Below, piece after piece: positions 50,955 through 59,780 of a stretch of 64,000 bases of DNA (its first letter is position 1; each line of letters starts with the position of its first letter). The notes beneath the pieces were generated by a model. It was not told the origin of the DNA. It saw only the letters and a program-made list of their open reading frames with translations, and made no database searches. The stretch covers positions 372,001-436,000 of the forward strand of contig NZ_BEWA01000012.1 of the NCBI RefSeq assembly GCF_003112535.1, given 5' to 3'. This stretch comes from Streptomyces rishiriensis. GTDB taxonomy: Bacteria; Actinomycetota; Actinomycetes; Streptomycetales; Streptomycetaceae. A program made the position numbers and the translations under genes.

Positions 50955-52166
50955 ATGCAGGTGATCCAGTCGACCAAGCTCGCGAACGTCTGTTACGAGA
51001 TCCGGGGGCCGGTTCTCGAGGAGGCGATGCGCCTGGAAGCGGCCGGCCACCGCATCCTCAAGCTGAACACCGGCAACCCGGCCGCCTTCGGCTTCGACTG
51101 CCCGCCGGAGATCCTGGAGGACATCCTCCGCAACGTCTCCACGGCGCACGGCTACGGCGACGCCAAGGGCCTGCTCGCCGCGCGCAGGGCCGTCGTGATG
51201 CACAACCAGACGCTCGGCATCGAGACCGACGTCGAGCACGTCTTCATCGGCAACGGCGTCTCCGAGCTGATCGTCATGGCGATGCAGGGCCTGCTGGACG
51301 ACGGCGACGAGGTCCTCGTCCCGGCCCCCGACTACCCGCTGTGGACCGCCGCCGTGTCCCTCTCCGGCGGCACCGCCGTGCACTACCGGTGCGACGAGCA
51401 GTCGGACTGGATGCCGGATCTCGCCGACGTCGAGCGCAAGGTCACCGACCGCACCAAGGCGATCGTCATCATCAACCCGAACAACCCGACCGGCGCGGTG
51501 TACGACGAGGCGATGGTGCGGGGGCTGACCGACATCGCCCGCCGCCACAACCTGCTGGTCTGCTCGGACGAGATCTACGACAAGATCCTCTACGACGGAG
51601 CCGTCCACACCCCGACCGCGAAGGTCGCCCCGGACCTGCTCACCCTCACCTTCAACGGCATGTCGAAGGCGTACCGGGTGGCCGGCTACCGGGTCGGCTG
51701 GATGGCGATCTCCGGCCCCCGCGCCCACGCCGACTCCTACATCGAGGGTCTGACGATCCTGGCGAACATGCGCCTGTGCGCGAACATGCCGGGCCAGCAC
51801 GGGGTGGTGGCCGCGCTCAGCGGACGCCAGACGATCGACGACCTGGTGCTGCCGGGCGGACGGCTCAAGGAGCAGCTGGACACGGCGTACGAGCTGCTCA
51901 CGCAGATCCCGGGCGTCACGTGCGTGCGGCCGAAGGGGGCGCTGTACCTCTTCCCACGCCTGGACCCGTCCGTCTTCAAGATCAAGGACGACCGGCGGAT
52001 GGTCCTGGACCTGCTGCGCCGCGAGAAGATCATGGTCGTCCAGGGCACCGGCTTCAACTGGCCGGAGCCGGACCACTTCCGGGTCGTCACCCTCCCCTCG
52101 GCGACGGACCTGCGGGACGCGGTCGGCCGGATCGCCCGGTTCCTGGACGGCTACGGCCAGCCTTAA
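50955..52166 (+). CDS. class I/II PLP aminotransferase (alanine transaminase type)
   Basis: A 403-residue fold-type I aminotransferase close to E. coli AlaA. The PLP lysine is Lys238 in FNGMSKAYRVAGYRVGW; other motifs are KLNTGNPAAFGFDCPPEIL, NPNNPTGAVYD, VCSDEIYDKILYDG and the carboxylate-binding Arg in FRVVTLPS. It makes alanine or similar amino acids from pyruvate and glutamate. The start is ATG 50955 (MQVIQSTKLANVCYEIRGP); the longer frame to 50817 is upstream non-coding. The promoter suggests a leaderless mRNA. Confidence 0.93.
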   Translation: MQVIQSTKLANVCYEIRGPVLEEAMRLEAAGHRILKLNTGNPAAFGFDCPPEILEDILRNVSTAHGYGDAKGLLAARRAVVMHNQTLGIETDVEHVFIGNGVSELIVMAMQGLLDDGDEVLVPAPDYPLWTAAVSLSGGTAVHYRCDEQSDWMPDLADVERKVTDRTKAIVIINPNNPTGAVYDEAMVRGLTDIARRHNLLVCSDEIYDKILYDGAVHTPTAKVAPDLLTLTFNGMSKAYRVAGYRVGWMAISGPRAHADSYIEGLTILANMRLCANMPGQHGVVAALSGRQTIDDLVLPGGRLKEQLDTAYELLTQIPGVTCVRPKGALYLFPRLDPSVFKIKDDRRMVLDLLRREKIMVVQGTGFNWPEPDHFRVVTLPSATDLRDAVGRIARFLDGYGQP

Positions 52167-52203
52167 ACCCCGTTCCGACCGCAACTTCATGAGAGTCGCT
52201 ACT

Positions 52204-52226
52204 TTAGACGCGATCTAAGCTAGGAT
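52204..52226 (+). promoter_or_regulatory. inverted repeat overlapping a TAGGAT promoter box
   Basis: TTAGA-N5-TCTAA (52204-52218) runs into TAGGAT (52221-52226), about 30 bases before the next start codon. A repressor on the dyad would block the promoter. GGAGG stands six bases before that start codon. Confidence 0.6.
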
Positions 52227-52256
52227 GGTTTCCTGACAGCACAGGAGGCCATCCTC

Positions 52257-52697
52257 ATGTACGAGCCGATCCGCACCCCTTCTTCCCGTGGGTCTGTCCA
52301 CACCACGATGGCCGACACGCCCGCGGACTTCCCCCACCGTTCCCGCGAGGAGGAGCTGGACATCCAGCTCGCAGGCCACCTCGCGGCGCTGCTCGCCGTC
52401 ACCGACGAGCTGCGAGCGGCCTCGCCCTCCGCCGACCTGGACACCGCGGCCGCACGGCTCGCGCAGCAGGTCACCCGGCTGCGGCAAGGCCGGACGCCGG
52501 TCCGCTCGCCCCTCGCCGCCGACCCGGCGAAGCCGCGCCTCGCGGCCGTGCACGAGCGGGCGCACGCCCTGGCCGGTCGCGCCCTCCTGGTCGCCGCCTC
52601 CCGCGCGGACACCTCGGCGGCGATCCTGGCGGCCCAGCGCATGGACGCGCACGCCGCCGCGCTGGTCGAGACCGGCGAACTGAGCGCCACCGGCTGA
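52257..52697 (+). CDS. small helical protein of unknown function
   Basis: A 146-residue cytoplasmic protein, mostly alanine-rich helices (QLAGHLAALLAVTDELRAAS, DLDTAAARLAQQVTRLRQG, ALLVAASRADTSAAILAAQ). It resembles SCO-type small regulators only in general character; I do not recognise a family. Codon use is native. ATG 52257 follows AGGAGG. The operator upstream suggests regulated expression. Confidence 0.72.
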   Translation: MYEPIRTPSSRGSVHTTMADTPADFPHRSREEELDIQLAGHLAALLAVTDELRAASPSADLDTAAARLAQQVTRLRQGRTPVRSPLAADPAKPRLAAVHERAHALAGRALLVAASRADTSAAILAAQRMDAHAAALVETGELSATG

Positions 52698-52789
52698 CCC
52701 CCTCCTCAGGGGTCCCTCGACGGCCCCGGTCCGCGTGCACCCGCAGCGACGCGCGGACCGGGCGCCATTTTCCTCCATACCCTGTGGAG

Positions 52790-52918
52790 ATGGGCCTGGA
52801 GTAGGCGAAGAGGCGCGCGATCGCCGACGTCTACGGGGACAAGGTCCCCTTCGGCCCCTGGACCGTGGAGACCGGCGACTTCCGGCGCTACGGGAAGGCC
52901 GGCGACCGCGTGGAGTGA
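52790..52918 (+). pseudogene. short ORF interrupted by an amber codon
   Basis: From ATG 52790 the frame reads MGLE, then TAG (52802-52804), then AKRRAIADVYGDKVPFGPWT, VETGDFRRYGKAGDRVE and TGA at 52916-52918. Codon use on both sides of the amber is native and the sequence looks like a natural small protein, so a GAG or CAG codon probably mutated to TAG. No known family is recognised. The rest of the 52698-53035 gap holds only a GGAAC-N5-GTTCC dyad near 53002-53016. Confidence 0.5.
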
Positions 52919-53035
52919 CCCGCCCTCGGGACGCAAGGGGAAGCTCCGGCTCCCGTTGAGTTCCGGGGCACCCCCTTCACCCTCCGTTCACCCGTTCCAC
53001 CCAGGAACGCGGGGTTCCGCGAGCACGCTCCCCCT

Positions 53036-54100
53036 GTGAGACGAATCGCAGGAATCGTCCTCGCGGTGCTGTTGATGACGGGTGTGGTGGTCGCCGTCGT
53101 CGCGGGCCGCAGCGAAGGGGACAAGGGCACGGCAACGAAGACCGTGCGGATGGTGATCGGGTCGGAGAAGGCGGAGTTCTTCGCCGACCCGGACGTGGTG
53201 AAGGCCCTCGCCGCCAAGGGCTACGCCGTCAGGGCCGAGACCTCCGGGTCCTGGGCCATGGAGGGGCTGGACCTCAAGGGCTACGACCTCGCCTTCCCCT
53301 CCAGCCAGGCGCCCGCCACCGAACTCGCCGCGAAGTACGGGGTGCGGGGGACCCTCCCCCGCCCCTTCTACTCGCCGCTGGTCGTCGTGGCGCACAAGAA
53401 CGCCGCCGGCGTGCTCGCGGCGGGCGGCCTGGCCACCCTGGACGCCGAGCACCGCGGCACGCTGAAGATGACCGCCTATCTCGACGCGGCCCGCGCCGAC
53501 CGGACCTGGCAGCAGCTCAAAGGCGCGGCGAGGTACGGGGAGTTGACGGGCACGCTCTACCTGTCCAGCACCGACCCCGGGACCTCCAGCTCGGGTGCCC
53601 TGTACCTGGCCGCCGCGTCCTACGTGGCGAACGGCGGCAAGGTCGTCGCGAGCCACGCCGAGATCGAGCGGACGGCGCCCCTGCTGCACAAGCTGGTCAG
53701 CGTCCAGGGCGCCCAGCAGTCCAGCACCGACGCGGCCTTCCGGGACTTCGTCAGCGGCGCCGGCAACCCGCTCGTCCTTGTCTACGAGTCGCAGGTCGCC
53801 TCGCTCCTGGCGAACGGTCAGCAGCCGGACGACCTCGTGGTGCTCTACCCGGACACCACCGTCGACAGCGACCACACCGCCGTGCCGCTCACCGAGGACG
53901 GCGGCGCGGTCGCCCGGCTCCTGTCCACGGACCCGGCGTTGCGCAGGCTGGAGATCCGGCACGGGTTCCGTCCGCAGGGCGTCACCGCCGAGTTCGCCTC
54001 GGCCACCACCTACCTGAAGCAGCAACTGACCGGCGTCCGCCAGGCGCCCGTGCCCACCTCCGCGGTGCTGCACGAGCTGGCGCGACGGGCGCGCGGATAG
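53036..54100 (+). CDS. membrane-anchored substrate-binding protein
   Basis: A 354-residue protein with one N-terminal helix (about 5-27, GIVLAVLLMTGVVVAVVAG) and no lipobox. A type-2 periplasmic-binding fold follows: VRMVIGSEKAEFFADPDVVK, GYDLAFPSSQAPATELAAKY, STDPGTSSSGALYLAAASYV and PLVLVYESQVASLL. It resembles ModA-like or extracellular solute-binding domains, but no ABC permease or ATPase is nearby. It is the first gene of a four-gene operon (14 bases to the TelA gene). Confidence 0.85.
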   Translation: MRRIAGIVLAVLLMTGVVVAVVAGRSEGDKGTATKTVRMVIGSEKAEFFADPDVVKALAAKGYAVRAETSGSWAMEGLDLKGYDLAFPSSQAPATELAAKYGVRGTLPRPFYSPLVVVAHKNAAGVLAAGGLATLDAEHRGTLKMTAYLDAARADRTWQQLKGAARYGELTGTLYLSSTDPGTSSSGALYLAAASYVANGGKVVASHAEIERTAPLLHKLVSVQGAQQSSTDAAFRDFVSGAGNPLVLVYESQVASLLANGQQPDDLVVLYPDTTVDSDHTAVPLTEDGGAVARLLSTDPALRRLEIRHGFRPQGVTAEFASATTYLKQQLTGVRQAPVPTSAVLHELARRARG

Positions 54101-54114
54101 GGGGAGAACACCAC

Positions 54115-55296
54115 ATGTCCGACGACATCTCCGGCTCCACGTTCACGCTCACCCCGCCCGAGGCCGTCGCCGCCGTGCCGCGCGAGAAGGCGGGCGGACT
54201 CGTCCCGGTCGAGGAGTCCGTCCGTGCGGGCATGGCCGCCAAGGCCGCCGCGTACGTCGAGGGGCTCGCCGCGCTCGACGCCCGCTCGCCCGAGTTCGCG
54301 GGCAAGGTCGGCGAGATCACCGCGCTGGGCGCCGGTGAGATGCGCACGGCCGCCGCACAGTCCAACCGCATGCTGGAGCGGACCGTCAGGAGCCTGCCGG
54401 ACAAGGGCGGTGACGCCCAGTCGAAGGTCGCGGGCTCGCTCGTGGAACTGCGGCGGGTGGTCGAGGACCTGGACCCGCGCGATCTGTCGGCTGCCAAGGG
54501 GCGCAGATTGCTGTCCCGGCTGCCCGGCGGGAACAAGCTGCGCGACCACGTCGCCAAGTACGCGTCCGCGCAGGGCACGCTGAACCGGATCGTGGGCTCG
54601 CTGCGCGGCGGCCAGGACGAACTGCGGCGCGACAACGCCGCGTTGCAGACCGAGCGCGAGCGGCTCTGGGAGACGATGGGCAAGCTCCAGGAGTACGTGG
54701 TGCTGACCGACGCCCTGGACGCGGCCGTGGAGCAGCAGATCGCCGGCGCCGAGGCCGGCGACCCGGAGCGGGCCGACGGTCTGCGGGCCGACGTCCTCTT
54801 CCCGGTCCGGCAGAAGCACCAGGACCTGCTCACCCAGCTCGCGGTGTGCGCCCAGGGGTACCTCGCCATGGACGTCGTACGCCGCAACAACGAGGAGCTG
54901 ATCAAGGGCGTCGACCGGGCCGCCACGACCACGGTCTCCGCACTGCGCATCTCGGTCATGCTGGCCTCCGCGCTCGACCACCAGAAGAAGGTGATCGAGC
55001 AGGTCAACGCCCTGCGCGGAACCACCGAGGATCTCATCCGGGGCAACGCGGAGATGCTCGCGACGCAGAGCGGGGAGATCCAGCGCATCGCCGCCGACCC
55101 GGCCGTCGGGGCGGAGACCCTGCGGGCCGCCTTCCAGCAGATCTACCGCACCCTCGACGCCATCGACACCTACAAGGTGCAGGCGACCGAGGCGATGGCG
55201 GTCACGGTGGAGAACCTGACGGCCGAACTCCAGCAGGCCGGCTCCTACCTGGACCGCAGCCGCTCACGGGGCGCCATGGAAGGCGGACTCGCATGA
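54115..55296 (+). CDS. TelA-family (toxic anion resistance) protein
   Basis: A 393-residue mostly helical cytoplasmic protein of the TelA/YaaN family. Motifs: SKVAGSLVELRRVVEDLDPR, LLSRLPGGNKLRDHVAKYAS, GSLRGGQDELRRDNAALQTE, ALDHQKKVIEQVNALRGTTE. TelA proteins accompany tellurite resistance and stress operons; their biochemical role is unknown. It is coupled to the VWA lipoprotein by an ATGA overlap, implying a cytoplasmic partner of the surface proteins. Confidence 0.92.
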   Translation: MSDDISGSTFTLTPPEAVAAVPREKAGGLVPVEESVRAGMAAKAAAYVEGLAALDARSPEFAGKVGEITALGAGEMRTAAAQSNRMLERTVRSLPDKGGDAQSKVAGSLVELRRVVEDLDPRDLSAAKGRRLLSRLPGGNKLRDHVAKYASAQGTLNRIVGSLRGGQDELRRDNAALQTERERLWETMGKLQEYVVLTDALDAAVEQQIAGAEAGDPERADGLRADVLFPVRQKHQDLLTQLAVCAQGYLAMDVVRRNNEELIKGVDRAATTTVSALRISVMLASALDHQKKVIEQVNALRGTTEDLIRGNAEMLATQSGEIQRIAADPAVGAETLRAAFQQIYRTLDAIDTYKVQATEAMAVTVENLTAELQQAGSYLDRSRSRGAMEGGLA

Positions 55297-56846
55297 AAGA
55301 CGCCCCCCGGCGCCGCCGGAGCCTTCTCGCGCTGACGGCCCTCGCCCTCCTGCTGACCGCCTGCTCGGCGAAGGACGACCCCGCCGACGACCCCGCCGCC
55401 CCCCAACCCGGCACGCTCCGCATCCTCGCCTCCAGCGAGCTGAGCGACATGGCGCCCGTGCTGGAACAGGTCCGCAAGGACACCGGCGTCACGGTCCGGC
55501 CCACCTACACGGGCACCCTGGACGCCGTGAACCTGCTGGCGAAGGGCGGCACGGACGGGAGGTACGACGCCGTGTGGCTGTCCTCCGACGACTATCTGCG
55601 GCTGCGTCCCGACGCGGCGAAGAAGATCGTCTCGGAGACGCCGATCATGTCCAGCCCGGTGGCCCTCGGCGTGCGGAGCGCCGCGCTGGACGCCCTCGGC
55701 TGGAAGGCCGGGCAGGTGACCTGGGCGCAGGTCGAGCAGGCGGTCCAGGACGGCAGGCTCACCTACGGCATGACGGACCCGGCCCGCTCGAACTCCGGTT
55801 TCGCGACGCTGATCTCGGTCGCCTCCGCGCTCTCGGGCGCCCAGTCGGCGCTGACGGACGCCGACGTCGCGAAGGCGACCCCGAGGCTGAAGGAGTTCTT
55901 CAAGGGGCAGCAGCTGACGTCGGGTTCGTCGGGCTGGCTGGCGAGCGCGTACAGCCGGCGCGGCGACGTCGACGCGCTGCTCAACTACGAGTCGGTGCTG
56001 AAGGGCATCCCGGGGCTGACGGTGATCCGCCCGACGGACGGCGTCGTCACCGCCGACTACCCGCTCTCCTCCCTCGCCGCGACCGACGCGGCGACCCGCG
56101 CGGACGTCAAGCGGGTCGCCGACGCCCTGCGCACGGAGGCCGTGCAGCGGCTGATCACCGCTCGGACGCACCGCCGCCCGGTCGTGGCCTCCGTGCCGCC
56201 GGCGGCCGGCCTGGACACGGCGCGCCGCCGTGAACTGCCCTTCCCCGGCACCCGTTCCGTCGCCGACCGGCTGCTCGACGCCTACGAGAACAAGCTGCGC
56301 CGGCCCTCGCGGACCGTGTACGTCCTCGACACCTCCGGCTCGATGCAGGGCGACCGGCTGAGCCGTCTGAAGAAGGCCCTCACCGACCTCACCGGCGACT
56401 TCCGCGACCGCGAGGAGGTGACGCTGATGCCGTTCGGGTCGGACGTGAAGAGCGTCGCCACCCATGTCGTCAGCCCGGCCGACCCGCAGACCGGGCTCGC
56501 CGCGATCCGCACGGACAGCGGGAAGCTCAGGGCCGAGGGCGGGACCGCGGTCTACACCTCGCTGGAGAAGGCCTACGGCCACCTGGGCGCCGGCCGGGAC
56601 GCCTTCACCTCCATCGTGCTGATGACGGACGGCGAGAACACCGAGGGCGACGACGCCGGTGACTTCGACGCGTTCTACCGGGGGCTCACCGGCGAGCGGC
56701 GGGACATCCCCGTCTTCACCGTCCTCTTCGGCGACTCCGACCGCTCGGAGCTCCAGCACATCGCCGAGTTGACCGGCGGCCGGCTCTTCGACGCCCGGAC
56801 GGGCTCGCTGGACGGCGCCTTCGAGGAGATCCGTGGCTACCAGTAG
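55293..56846 (+). CDS. lipoprotein with substrate-binding and von Willebrand A domains
   Basis: A 517-residue exported lipoprotein. Lipobox LLLTACSAK has Cys near 23. A type-2 binding-protein domain (about 40-320) has LRILASSELSDMAPVLEQVR, RYDAVWLSSDDYLRLRPDA and ARSNSGFATLISVASAL. The VWA domain (about 340-517) has MIDAS residues DTSGSMQG near 346, GGTAVYTSL and LMTDGENTEG. ATG 55293 overlaps the TelA stop. The fusion of ligand-binding and VWA domains outside the membrane, with TelA inside, suggests a signal- or stress-sensing complex. Confidence 0.93.
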   Translation: MKDAPRRRRSLLALTALALLLTACSAKDDPADDPAAPQPGTLRILASSELSDMAPVLEQVRKDTGVTVRPTYTGTLDAVNLLAKGGTDGRYDAVWLSSDDYLRLRPDAAKKIVSETPIMSSPVALGVRSAALDALGWKAGQVTWAQVEQAVQDGRLTYGMTDPARSNSGFATLISVASALSGAQSALTDADVAKATPRLKEFFKGQQLTSGSSGWLASAYSRRGDVDALLNYESVLKGIPGLTVIRPTDGVVTADYPLSSLAATDAATRADVKRVADALRTEAVQRLITARTHRRPVVASVPPAAGLDTARRRELPFPGTRSVADRLLDAYENKLRRPSRTVYVLDTSGSMQGDRLSRLKKALTDLTGDFRDREEVTLMPFGSDVKSVATHVVSPADPQTGLAAIRTDSGKLRAEGGTAVYTSLEKAYGHLGAGRDAFTSIVLMTDGENTEGDDAGDFDAFYRGLTGERRDIPVFTVLFGDSDRSELQHIAELTGGRLFDARTGSLDGAFEEIRGYQ

Positions 56847-57435
56847 GTTCGTCGGGTACCTGGAGTCCCGTAAGAACATCGCGGGGAGCGCCTGCGGGCT
56901 GGCGGGTCTGGCGCTGACGTTCGCGGGGGTCGCCGGGCCGCTGTGGCCGGCGGTCGTCGTCGGTCTGTACGGCGTGGGCGCGCTGGTCGCCCCGCCGGAG
57001 CGGCCGCCGCTGCCCGCCTTCCCCGATCCGTCGGCCCAACTGGACGAGGTGCGCCAGGACTTCGAGCGGCTCGGCGGCTATCTCGCGGAGGTCGAACTGC
57101 CCCCGGCCGCCGCCGGACGTCTCACCGAGCTCACCGCTCTGCTGGCGGCGCTGCTGGAACCCGGCTGGGTCGGCGAGCTCCTGGCCCAGGACCCGGACGG
57201 CGTCCACGCCCTGTCCCGGACCGTCCGCCAGGATCTGCCCGAGGCCGTCGACAGTTTCGTCCGGGCGCGCTGGTGGACGCGGATGACCCCCGGGCAGGAG
57301 CCGCCGGAGCGGCATCTGGAACGGCAGTTGACGCTCCTGCAGGAGGAGGCCGAGCGGCTGACGGCCGGGCTGCGGGAGATCGAGGCGCGGCGGCAGGAGA
57401 CGCACACCCGCTATCTGGAGGACAGGAACCGGTAG
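56833..57435 (+). CDS. small membrane protein of the TelA/VWA operon
   Basis: A 200-residue protein. Two hydrophobic helices lie near 17-57 (IAGSACGLAGLALTFAGVAG, LWPAVVVGLYGVGALVA), followed by a long cytoplasmic, Glu/Arg-rich helical part ending in coiled-coil-like LEEAERL-type sequence. GTG 56833 overlaps the end of the VWA gene by 14 bases. It may join the lipoprotein to TelA. No family is recognised. Confidence 0.82.
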   Translation: MATSRFVGYLESRKNIAGSACGLAGLALTFAGVAGPLWPAVVVGLYGVGALVAPPERPPLPAFPDPSAQLDEVRQDFERLGGYLAEVELPPAAAGRLTELTALLAALLEPGWVGELLAQDPDGVHALSRTVRQDLPEAVDSFVRARWWTRMTPGQEPPERHLERQLTLLQEEAERLTAGLREIEARRQETHTRYLEDRNR

Positions 57436-57445
57436 GGACGGGCGA

Positions 57446-57497
57446 GGGCCTGTCGTCGTCCTCCCGTCGGGGCGGACGGGGGGACGACGACAGGCCC
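57446..57497. terminator. long hairpin terminator after the TelA/VWA operon
   Basis: GGGCCTGTCGTCGTCC (57446-57461) pairs exactly with GGACGACGACAGGCCC (57482-57497), and the interior pairs further (CTCCCGTC with GACGGGG). It closes the operon and precedes the end of the convergent pckG-type gene. Confidence 0.88.
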
Positions 57498-57639
57498 ATG
57501 GCCGCGTACGCCGTTGTACGCGGCTCGCCGGTCAGCACCGCGGCCGGCCGTGACGATCACTGGTCAGGGCTCTCCCCCACTGCCCCAAAGGCGTGGGAGG
57601 TACCCCCGATGCCGGCCGCGGAGTCTTTCGGTGCGGGCG

Positions 57640-59463
57640 TCAGCCCAGGCGCTCCACCAGCGCGCGGTACTCGTCCCACAGTTCCTTCGGGGTGTGGTCG
57701 CCGAAGGTGTCGAGGTGCTCGGGGACCAGGGCGGCCTCCTCGCGCCAGATCTCCTTGTCGACGGTGAGGAGGTAGTCGAGGTCCTCGTCGGCGAGGTCGA
57801 GGCCCTTGGTGTCGAGGGCCTCCTTCGTCGGCAGGACGCCGATCGGGGTCTCGACGCCCTCGGCGCGGCCGTCCAGGCGCTCCACGATCCACTTCAGGAC
57901 GCGGCTGTTCTCACCGAAGCCGGGCCAGACGAACTTGCCCTCGTCGTTCTTGCGGAACCAGTTGACGTAGTAGATCTTGGGCAGCTTCGCCTGGTCCCTG
58001 CCCTTGGCGACGTCGACCCAGTGACCCATGTAGTCGCCCATGTTGTAGCCGCAGAACGGCAGCATGGCGAAGGGGTCGCGGCGCAGCTCGCCGACCTTGC
58101 CCTCGGCGGCGGCGGTCTTCTCGCTGGCCACGTTGGCGCCGAGGAAGACGCCGTGGTTCCAGTCGAAGGACTCCGTCACCAGCGGGACCGCGCTCGCGCG
58201 ACGGCCGCCGAAGAGGATCGCGGAGATCGGCACGCCCCGGGGGCTCTCCCACTCGGGCGCGATGATCGGGCACTGCGCGGCCGGGGTGGTGAAGCGGGCG
58301 TTGGGATGCGCGGCCGGGACGCCGGACTCGGGGGTCCAGTCGTTGCCCTTCCAGTCCGTGAGGTGGGCGGGGGTCTCCTCCGTCATGCCCTCCCACCAGA
58401 CGTCGTTGTCGTCGGTGAGAGCGACGTTGGTGAAGACCGAGTTGCCCCACAGCGTCTTCATCGCGTTGGCGTTGGTGTGCTCGCCGGTGCCGGGCGCGAC
58501 GCCGAAGAAGCCGGCCTCGGGGTTGATGGCGTACAGCCGGCCGTCCTCACCGAAGCGCATCCAGGCGATGTCGTCGCCGATGGTCTCGACGGTCCAGCCG
58601 GAGATCGTCGGCTCCAGCATGGCCAGGTTGGTCTTGCCGCAGGCGCTCGGGAAGGCCGCGGCCACGTACTTGGACTCGCCGGTGGGCGGGGTGAGCTTGA
58701 GGATGAGCATGTGCTCGGCGAGCCAGCCCTCGTCACGGGCCATGACGGACGCGATGCGCAGGGCGTAGCACTTCTTGCCGAGCAGGGCGTTGCCGCCGTA
58801 GCCCGAGCCGTAGGACCAGATCTCGCGGCTCTCGGGGAAGTGCGAGATGTACTTGGTGGAGTTGCACGGCCACGGGACGTCGGCCTCGCCCTCGGCCAGC
58901 GGCGCTCCGAGCGTGTGCACGGCACGCACGAAGAACCCGTCGGAGCCCAGTTCGTCCAGCACCGGCTGTCCCATGCGGGTCATGGTGCGCATGGACACGG
59001 CGACGTAGGCGGAGTCGGTGATCTCGACGCCGATCGCGGAGAGGTCCGAGCCGAGCGGGCCCATGCAGAAGGGCACGACGTACATGGTGCGGCCGCGCAT
59101 CGAGCCGCGGAACAGGCCCTTCTCGCCGGCGAAGATCTCCCGCATCTCGGCGGGGGCCTTCCAGTGGTTGGTCGGGCCCGCGTCCTCCTCCTTCTCGGAG
59201 CAGATGAAGGTGCGGTCCTCGACCCGCGCGACGTCGGTGGGATCGGAGGCCGCGTAGTAGGAGTTGGGGCGCTTGACCGGGTCGAGCCTCTTGAACGTGC
59301 CCTTCTCGACGAGCTCCCCGCACAGGCGCTCGTACTCGGCCTCGGATCCGTCACACCAGACCACGTTGTCCGGCTGCGTCAGTTCGGCGATCTCGTTCAC
59401 CCAGGAGACGAGTTCCTGGTGGTCGGTGGGGATGACGGGGGGAGCCGCGATGTCGCGCGCCAC
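57640..59463 (-). CDS. pckG: phosphoenolpyruvate carboxykinase (GTP)
   Basis: A 607-residue gluconeogenic enzyme converting oxaloacetate and GTP to PEP, GDP and CO2. Motifs include the kinase loop AAAFPSACGKTNLAML near 268-283, metal/substrate residues in ITDSAYVAVSMRTMTRMG and the catalytic-lid region; the Arg/Gly motif is GGRRASAVPLV. Length and motifs match the GTP-dependent class, usual in actinobacteria. The GTG at 59463 is preceded by AGGAG. It is monocistronic and convergent with the TelA operon. Confidence 0.97.
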   Translation of the reverse strand: MARDIAAPPVIPTDHQELVSWVNEIAELTQPDNVVWCDGSEAEYERLCGELVEKGTFKRLDPVKRPNSYYAASDPTDVARVEDRTFICSEKEEDAGPTNHWKAPAEMREIFAGEKGLFRGSMRGRTMYVVPFCMGPLGSDLSAIGVEITDSAYVAVSMRTMTRMGQPVLDELGSDGFFVRAVHTLGAPLAEGEADVPWPCNSTKYISHFPESREIWSYGSGYGGNALLGKKCYALRIASVMARDEGWLAEHMLILKLTPPTGESKYVAAAFPSACGKTNLAMLEPTISGWTVETIGDDIAWMRFGEDGRLYAINPEAGFFGVAPGTGEHTNANAMKTLWGNSVFTNVALTDDNDVWWEGMTEETPAHLTDWKGNDWTPESGVPAAHPNARFTTPAAQCPIIAPEWESPRGVPISAILFGGRRASAVPLVTESFDWNHGVFLGANVASEKTAAAEGKVGELRRDPFAMLPFCGYNMGDYMGHWVDVAKGRDQAKLPKIYYVNWFRKNDEGKFVWPGFGENSRVLKWIVERLDGRAEGVETPIGVLPTKEALDTKGLDLADEDLDYLLTVDKEIWREEAALVPEHLDTFGDHTPKELWDEYRALVERLG

Positions 59464-59780
59464 GATTGCTCCTAAAAAGAGGGATTTTTTGTTGGAGGCC
59501 CCGTGGGGGCTGCGACCCGGATGCTTCTCGGTGTTGACCTTGGGCGCTCATCCGGTGTCGACCGCACTCATTTGATCATCCGATGGTACCGCCCATATGT
59601 CCAGAGGGCCTCACAGGTGAGCGGAGTGAGGATGGCCACGTGTAGAGCCGCCACTTTGCGTCCACTTGACGTTCAGCCGATCGTCCATTGACCGAACTCC
59701 CCCCGAGACGCCCGCCACTCCCGGCAGTCATCCGACCGCGACGAGCCTCGACCTACGGGCGCGTAGGTACGATTGAGCGC
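59464..59780. promoter_or_regulatory. divergent promoter region between pckG and hemolysin-III gene
   Basis: About 315 bases without a gene. An A/T-rich leader (59464-59495, AAAAAGAGGGATTTTTTG) belongs to pckG. TACGAT at 59768-59773 is followed by seven bases and the ATG of the next gene, suggesting a leaderless mRNA there. I see no further ORF. Confidence 0.5.
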
